From JAAEUE01 sp039180225 (GTDB lineage Bacteria > Pseudomonadota > Alphaproteobacteria > Rhizobiales > CAJQND01), in NCBI GenBank assembly GCA_039180225.1, contig JBCDDQ010000246.1, forward strand, positions 1 through 7,517: a stretch of 7,517 bases of DNA. The letters are read 5' to 3'. The notes below the pieces were generated by a model. It made no database searches. It was not told the DNA's origin and was given only the letters and a program-made list of their open reading frames with translations. Positions 5,676 through 7,517 of the stretch are shown one piece after another (position 1 is the stretch's first letter; each line of letters starts with the position of its first letter). The translations under genes were made by a program, and so were the position numbers.

Positions 5676-6656
5676 TCATGCCTTCTCGCCCATCTCCATG
5701 AGTTCCCGCACGGCCAGAACCGGGGTCAAACGGCCTTCGGACACCTCATGCTCCAGATCGCTCAGGCGGGCCTTAACCGCCTCATTTTGCCGGAACCGGG
5801 TCATCACGCGCTCTTCCAGCATGGCCCACATCCACCGCACCCGCTGGTCCTTGCGCCTGGCTTCAAACTCCCCGGTGCCGGTCAAAACCACCCGGTGGCG
5901 CTGAATTTCAGCCCAGAGCGCGTCCAGGCCCTGGTTCTGAAGGCCTGAGATGGTGATCACCGGCGGAGCCCAATTGGGGCTCTGGGGGGTGAGGATGTTG
6001 AAGGCAGCCCGGTATTCTGAGGCCGCCGCGTTGGCACGGGGCTCGTTATCGCCATCCGCCTTGTTCACGGCGATCATGTCAGCAATTTCCAATACGCCCT
6101 TCTTGATCCCCTGCAGCTCGTCTCCGGCGCCGGGCAGCATAAGCACGAGGAAGAAATCCACCATGTCGGCAACCGCGGTCTCCGATTGGCCGATCCCAAC
6201 GGTCTCCACAATGATGATGTCGAACCCTGCCGCCTCGCACAGCAACATGGTCTCGCGTGTGCGGCGCGTGACGCCGCCAAGCGTCGTGCCCGTAGGGGAG
6301 GGGCGGATGAACGCATTCCGATCGCCTGACAGCCTATTCATCCGGGTCTTATCACCAAGGATCGAGCCCCCGCTGCGCTGACTGGTGGGATCCACCGCGA
6401 GCACGGCAACCTTGTGGCCGGCTGAGGTGAGATTGCTGCCGAACGTGTCGATCGTGGTGGATTTGCCAACGCCCGGAACGCCGGTGATGCCGATGCGCAA
6501 GGCCTTGCCAGTGGCCGGCGTCAAGCTGAGCAGAAGCTGCTGTGCCTGGTCCTCATGATCAGGCCGCTTGCTTTCCACCAAGGTGATGGCGCGGCCAAGC
6601 GCGGCCCGCTCGCCGGCCTTTAGGGCCTTGGCCAGGGCGTCCAATTCCGGGCTCAT
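5676..6656 (-). CDS. meaB: Methylmalonyl-CoA mutase-associated GTPase MeaB
   Basis: Cytoplasmic G3E-type GTPase of 326 residues that gates cobalamin loading of methylmalonyl-CoA mutase and protects the mutase from inactivation. The Walker A loop is GVPGVGKST (59-67). It is followed by VDPTSQRSGGSILGDKTRM (88-106), the switch region ETVGIGQSE (151-159) and the guanine-specificity motif NKAD (198-201). The C-terminal part, ending ELMEMGEKA, is the alpha-helical dimerisation arm expected for MeaB/ArgK. A GTG at 6666-6668 extends the frame by four residues, but ATG at 6654-6656 forms an ATGA overlap with the stop of the preceding gene and has GGAG 10 bases upstream, so I take that as the start. 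The mutase lies two genes upstream, which supports MeaB rather than another ArgK-type GTPase. Confidence 0.95.
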   Translation of the reverse strand: MSPELDALAKALKAGERAALGRAITLVESKRPDHEDQAQQLLLSLTPATGKALRIGITGVPGVGKSTTIDTFGSNLTSAGHKVAVLAVDPTSQRSGGSILGDKTRMNRLSGDRNAFIRPSPTGTTLGGVTRRTRETMLLCEAAGFDIIIVETVGIGQSETAVADMVDFFLVLMLPGAGDELQGIKKGVLEIADMIAVNKADGDNEPRANAAASEYRAAFNILTPQSPNWAPPVITISGLQNQGLDALWAEIQRHRVVLTGTGEFEARRKDQRVRWMWAMLEERVMTRFRQNEAVKARLSDLEHEVSEGRLTPVLAVRELMEMGEKA

Positions 6657-7048
6657 TCCGCGGCGCACTCCATCGCAGTAAGCCGGCTTTTCAGCGTGCC
6701 CACATGGAGCTCCAGCTTGTGACCGTCCGGATCAAGAAAGTAGAAGCTGTCCCCTTCTGATTTGTTCTCGCGCCAAGCCCGTCCACCGGCGGCTTCCACG
6801 CGGGCTGAGGCAGCCTCAAAGTCTTCTTGAGCCACATCGAAGGCAATGTGCGTGTAGTCAGGATGCGGCGCGCTCCGCGTTTCCGGATCGTATGAGAGGC
6901 AAAGCCAAAGCGCACCAGCTTCCAGATAGGCCCCCGTCTCCCAGCGCTTGGCAAGGCTCAAGCCCAGGCCATCCACATAGAACGCTAAAGCGCGCTCCAG
7001 GTCGGCCACGGCAAGGGTGATATGATTGAGGCCGAGAACTTTAGTCAC
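6653..7048 (-). CDS. fosA: FosA-like glutathione transferase, VOC fold
   Basis: Small metalloenzyme of 131 residues with two paired beta-alpha-beta modules (glyoxalase/VOC fold). It closely resembles fosfomycin-inactivating FosA of Pseudomonas aeruginosa, as I recall that sequence. The metal ligands are H9, H67 and E113 (FosA H7, H64, E110). The potassium/phosphonate loop NKSEGDSFYF (95-104) keeps S97, S101 and Y103; T11 and R122 match FosA T9 and R119. FosA K90 is R93 here. FYFLDPDGHKLELHVG (102-117) is the family signature. FosA adds glutathione to fosfomycin using Mn(II); the native role here may be a different epoxide or phosphonate. It is not methylmalonyl-CoA epimerase, whose FxHPxxxxGVLxE ending is absent. 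It starts at GTG (7046-7048) with a poor ribosome site, 27 bases after the mutase stop, and overlaps meaB by 4 bases. Confidence 0.85.
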   Translation of the reverse strand: MTKVLGLNHITLAVADLERALAFYVDGLGLSLAKRWETGAYLEAGALWLCLSYDPETRSAPHPDYTHIAFDVAQEDFEAASARVEAAGGRAWRENKSEGDSFYFLDPDGHKLELHVGTLKSRLTAMECAAE

Positions 7049-7060
7049 AGGACAACCCGT

Positions 7061-7073
7061 CGGCCAAAGGCCG
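7061..7073 (-). promoter_or_regulatory. Short stem-loop between mutase and FosA-like gene
   Basis: CGGCC-AAA-GGCCG is a perfect 5-base stem with a 3-base loop, 2 bases beyond the mutase stop codon and 12 bases before the GTG start of the FosA-like gene. It sits where a ribosome site would be expected and could lower translation of that gene or merely punctuate the message. There is no T run, so it is not a terminator. Confidence 0.4.
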
Positions 7074-7075
7074 CT

Positions 7076-7517
7076 CTACTCCGCAGCATCCGCATACCCA
7101 CGCTCTGCGCTGAGCTGGCGGATGAGATCCTGGGCCGCTGTGCTGATCACCGTTCCCGGTGGGAAGATCGCCGCCGCACCGGCCTGCTTCAGAGCATCAA
7201 AGTCCTGTGGCGGGATGACCCCGCCGACCACCACCATGATGTCCTCACGCCCCAGTTTGCCCAAAGCTCCTTTCAGATCCGGTACCAGGGTCAAATGGCC
7301 GGCCGCCAAGGAGGAGACGCCGATAATGTGCACATCATTCTCCACCGCCTGCTGAGCCACTTCATCCGGCGTTGAGAACAAGGGGCCGATATCCACGTCA
7401 AACCCGATATCGGCAAAGGCAGTGGCGATCACCTTCTGGCCGCGGTCGTGGCCGTCCTGGCCCATCTTGGCAATAAGAATGCGCGGGCGCCGGCCATCGG
7501 CTTCCTCAAAGGCATCC
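7076..7517 (-). CDS. scpA: Methylmalonyl-CoA mutase, C-terminal cobalamin-binding part (5' part beyond window)
   Basis: Only the last 146 residues are visible; the catalytic TIM barrel lies outside the right edge. This part is the Rossmann-like B12-binding domain. It starts with RPRILIAKMGQDGHDRG, which contains the DxHxxG motif (D21, H23, G26 of the visible part) whose His is the lower ligand of cobalt in base-off/His-on binding. The SxL motif (VSSLAAGH) and the GG motif (VVVGGVIPP) follow in the usual order. The enzyme converts (R)-methylmalonyl-CoA to succinyl-CoA in propionate and branched-chain amino acid breakdown. Its sequence and the downstream meaB favour methylmalonyl-CoA mutase over isobutyryl-CoA or ethylmalonyl-CoA mutase, but the substrate-binding region needed to decide is not in the window. 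Stop TAG at 7076-7078. Confidence 0.93.
   Translation of the reverse strand, partial: DAFEEADGRRPRILIAKMGQDGHDRGQKVIATAFADIGFDVDIGPLFSTPDEVAQQAVENDVHIIGVSSLAAGHLTLVPDLKGALGKLGREDIMVVVGGVIPPQDFDALKQAGAAAIFPPGTVISTAAQDLIRQLSAERGYADAAE

Noticed and set aside
6657..6668. GTG at 6666-6668 as the start of meaB.
   Set aside because: The ATG at 6654-6656 makes the usual ATGA overlap with the upstream stop and has a better placed ribosome site; the extension adds only four residues.
6653..7048. Methylmalonyl-CoA epimerase, as the obvious VOC protein beside the mutase.
   Set aside because: The epimerase C-terminal signature is missing and the FosA loop SEGDSFYFLDPDGH is present instead.

Overview
The window looks like chromosomal DNA from an alphaproteobacterium, most probably of the order Hyphomicrobiales (Rhizobiales). 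The base composition is GC-rich, coding is dense, and the TRAP binding protein resembles the 2-oxoacid binder TakP. A methylmalonyl-CoA mutase/MeaB pair and a Tat-exported beta-helix protein matching the TIGR03808 type, which I recall mainly from rhizobia and relatives, point the same way. The order-level placement is inference. Nothing marks it as mobile: I see no tRNA, rRNA, insertion sequence, integrase, CRISPR array or origin. There are eight protein genes, the first and last cut by the window edges, and no gene-free stretch over 300 bases.

Left block (1-2964, minus strand): a TRAP transporter operon transcribed leftwards in the order dctP, dctQ, dctM. dctP has a Tat signal and TakP-like binding-site residues. 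A perfect 10-bp-arm stem-loop (1841-1870) separates dctP from dctQ and probably sets the ratio of binding protein to membrane subunits. dctM overlaps dctQ by 11 bases and runs off the left edge.

Control region (2965-3064): an AT-rich divergent intergenic region. It holds a TTGACA-N16-AATACT promoter reading towards dctP, with a perfect 8-4-8 palindrome filling the space between -10 and -35. A third half-site lies further towards dctP. This is the likely operator of the adjacent GntR/HutC-type repressor, which would control the transporter and itself.

Middle block (3065-4272, plus strand): the GntR/UTRA regulator, then 32 bases later a low-molecular-weight phosphotyrosine phosphatase-like protein starting at a GTG. 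Its CX5R loop is intact, but the second Cys, the Pro after Arg-Ser and the Asp-Pro acid motif are changed.

Right block (4277-7517, minus strand): a compact gene series transcribed leftwards. It runs methylmalonyl-CoA mutase (C-terminal cobalamin domain only), a FosA-like glyoxalase-fold thiol transferase, the mutase chaperone GTPase meaB (ATGA overlap), and a Tat-exported right-handed beta-helix protein. The last ends tail-to-tail with the phosphatase gene, only 4 bases away.

The points most worth following are the FosA-type enzyme, with metal and substrate residues preserved, placed between a mutase and its GTPase chaperone; the unknown Tat-exported beta-helix protein at the end of that series; the GntR plus divergent phosphatase pair beside the transporter; and the operator architecture. 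I do not see a clearly new multi-gene defence or mobile system here.
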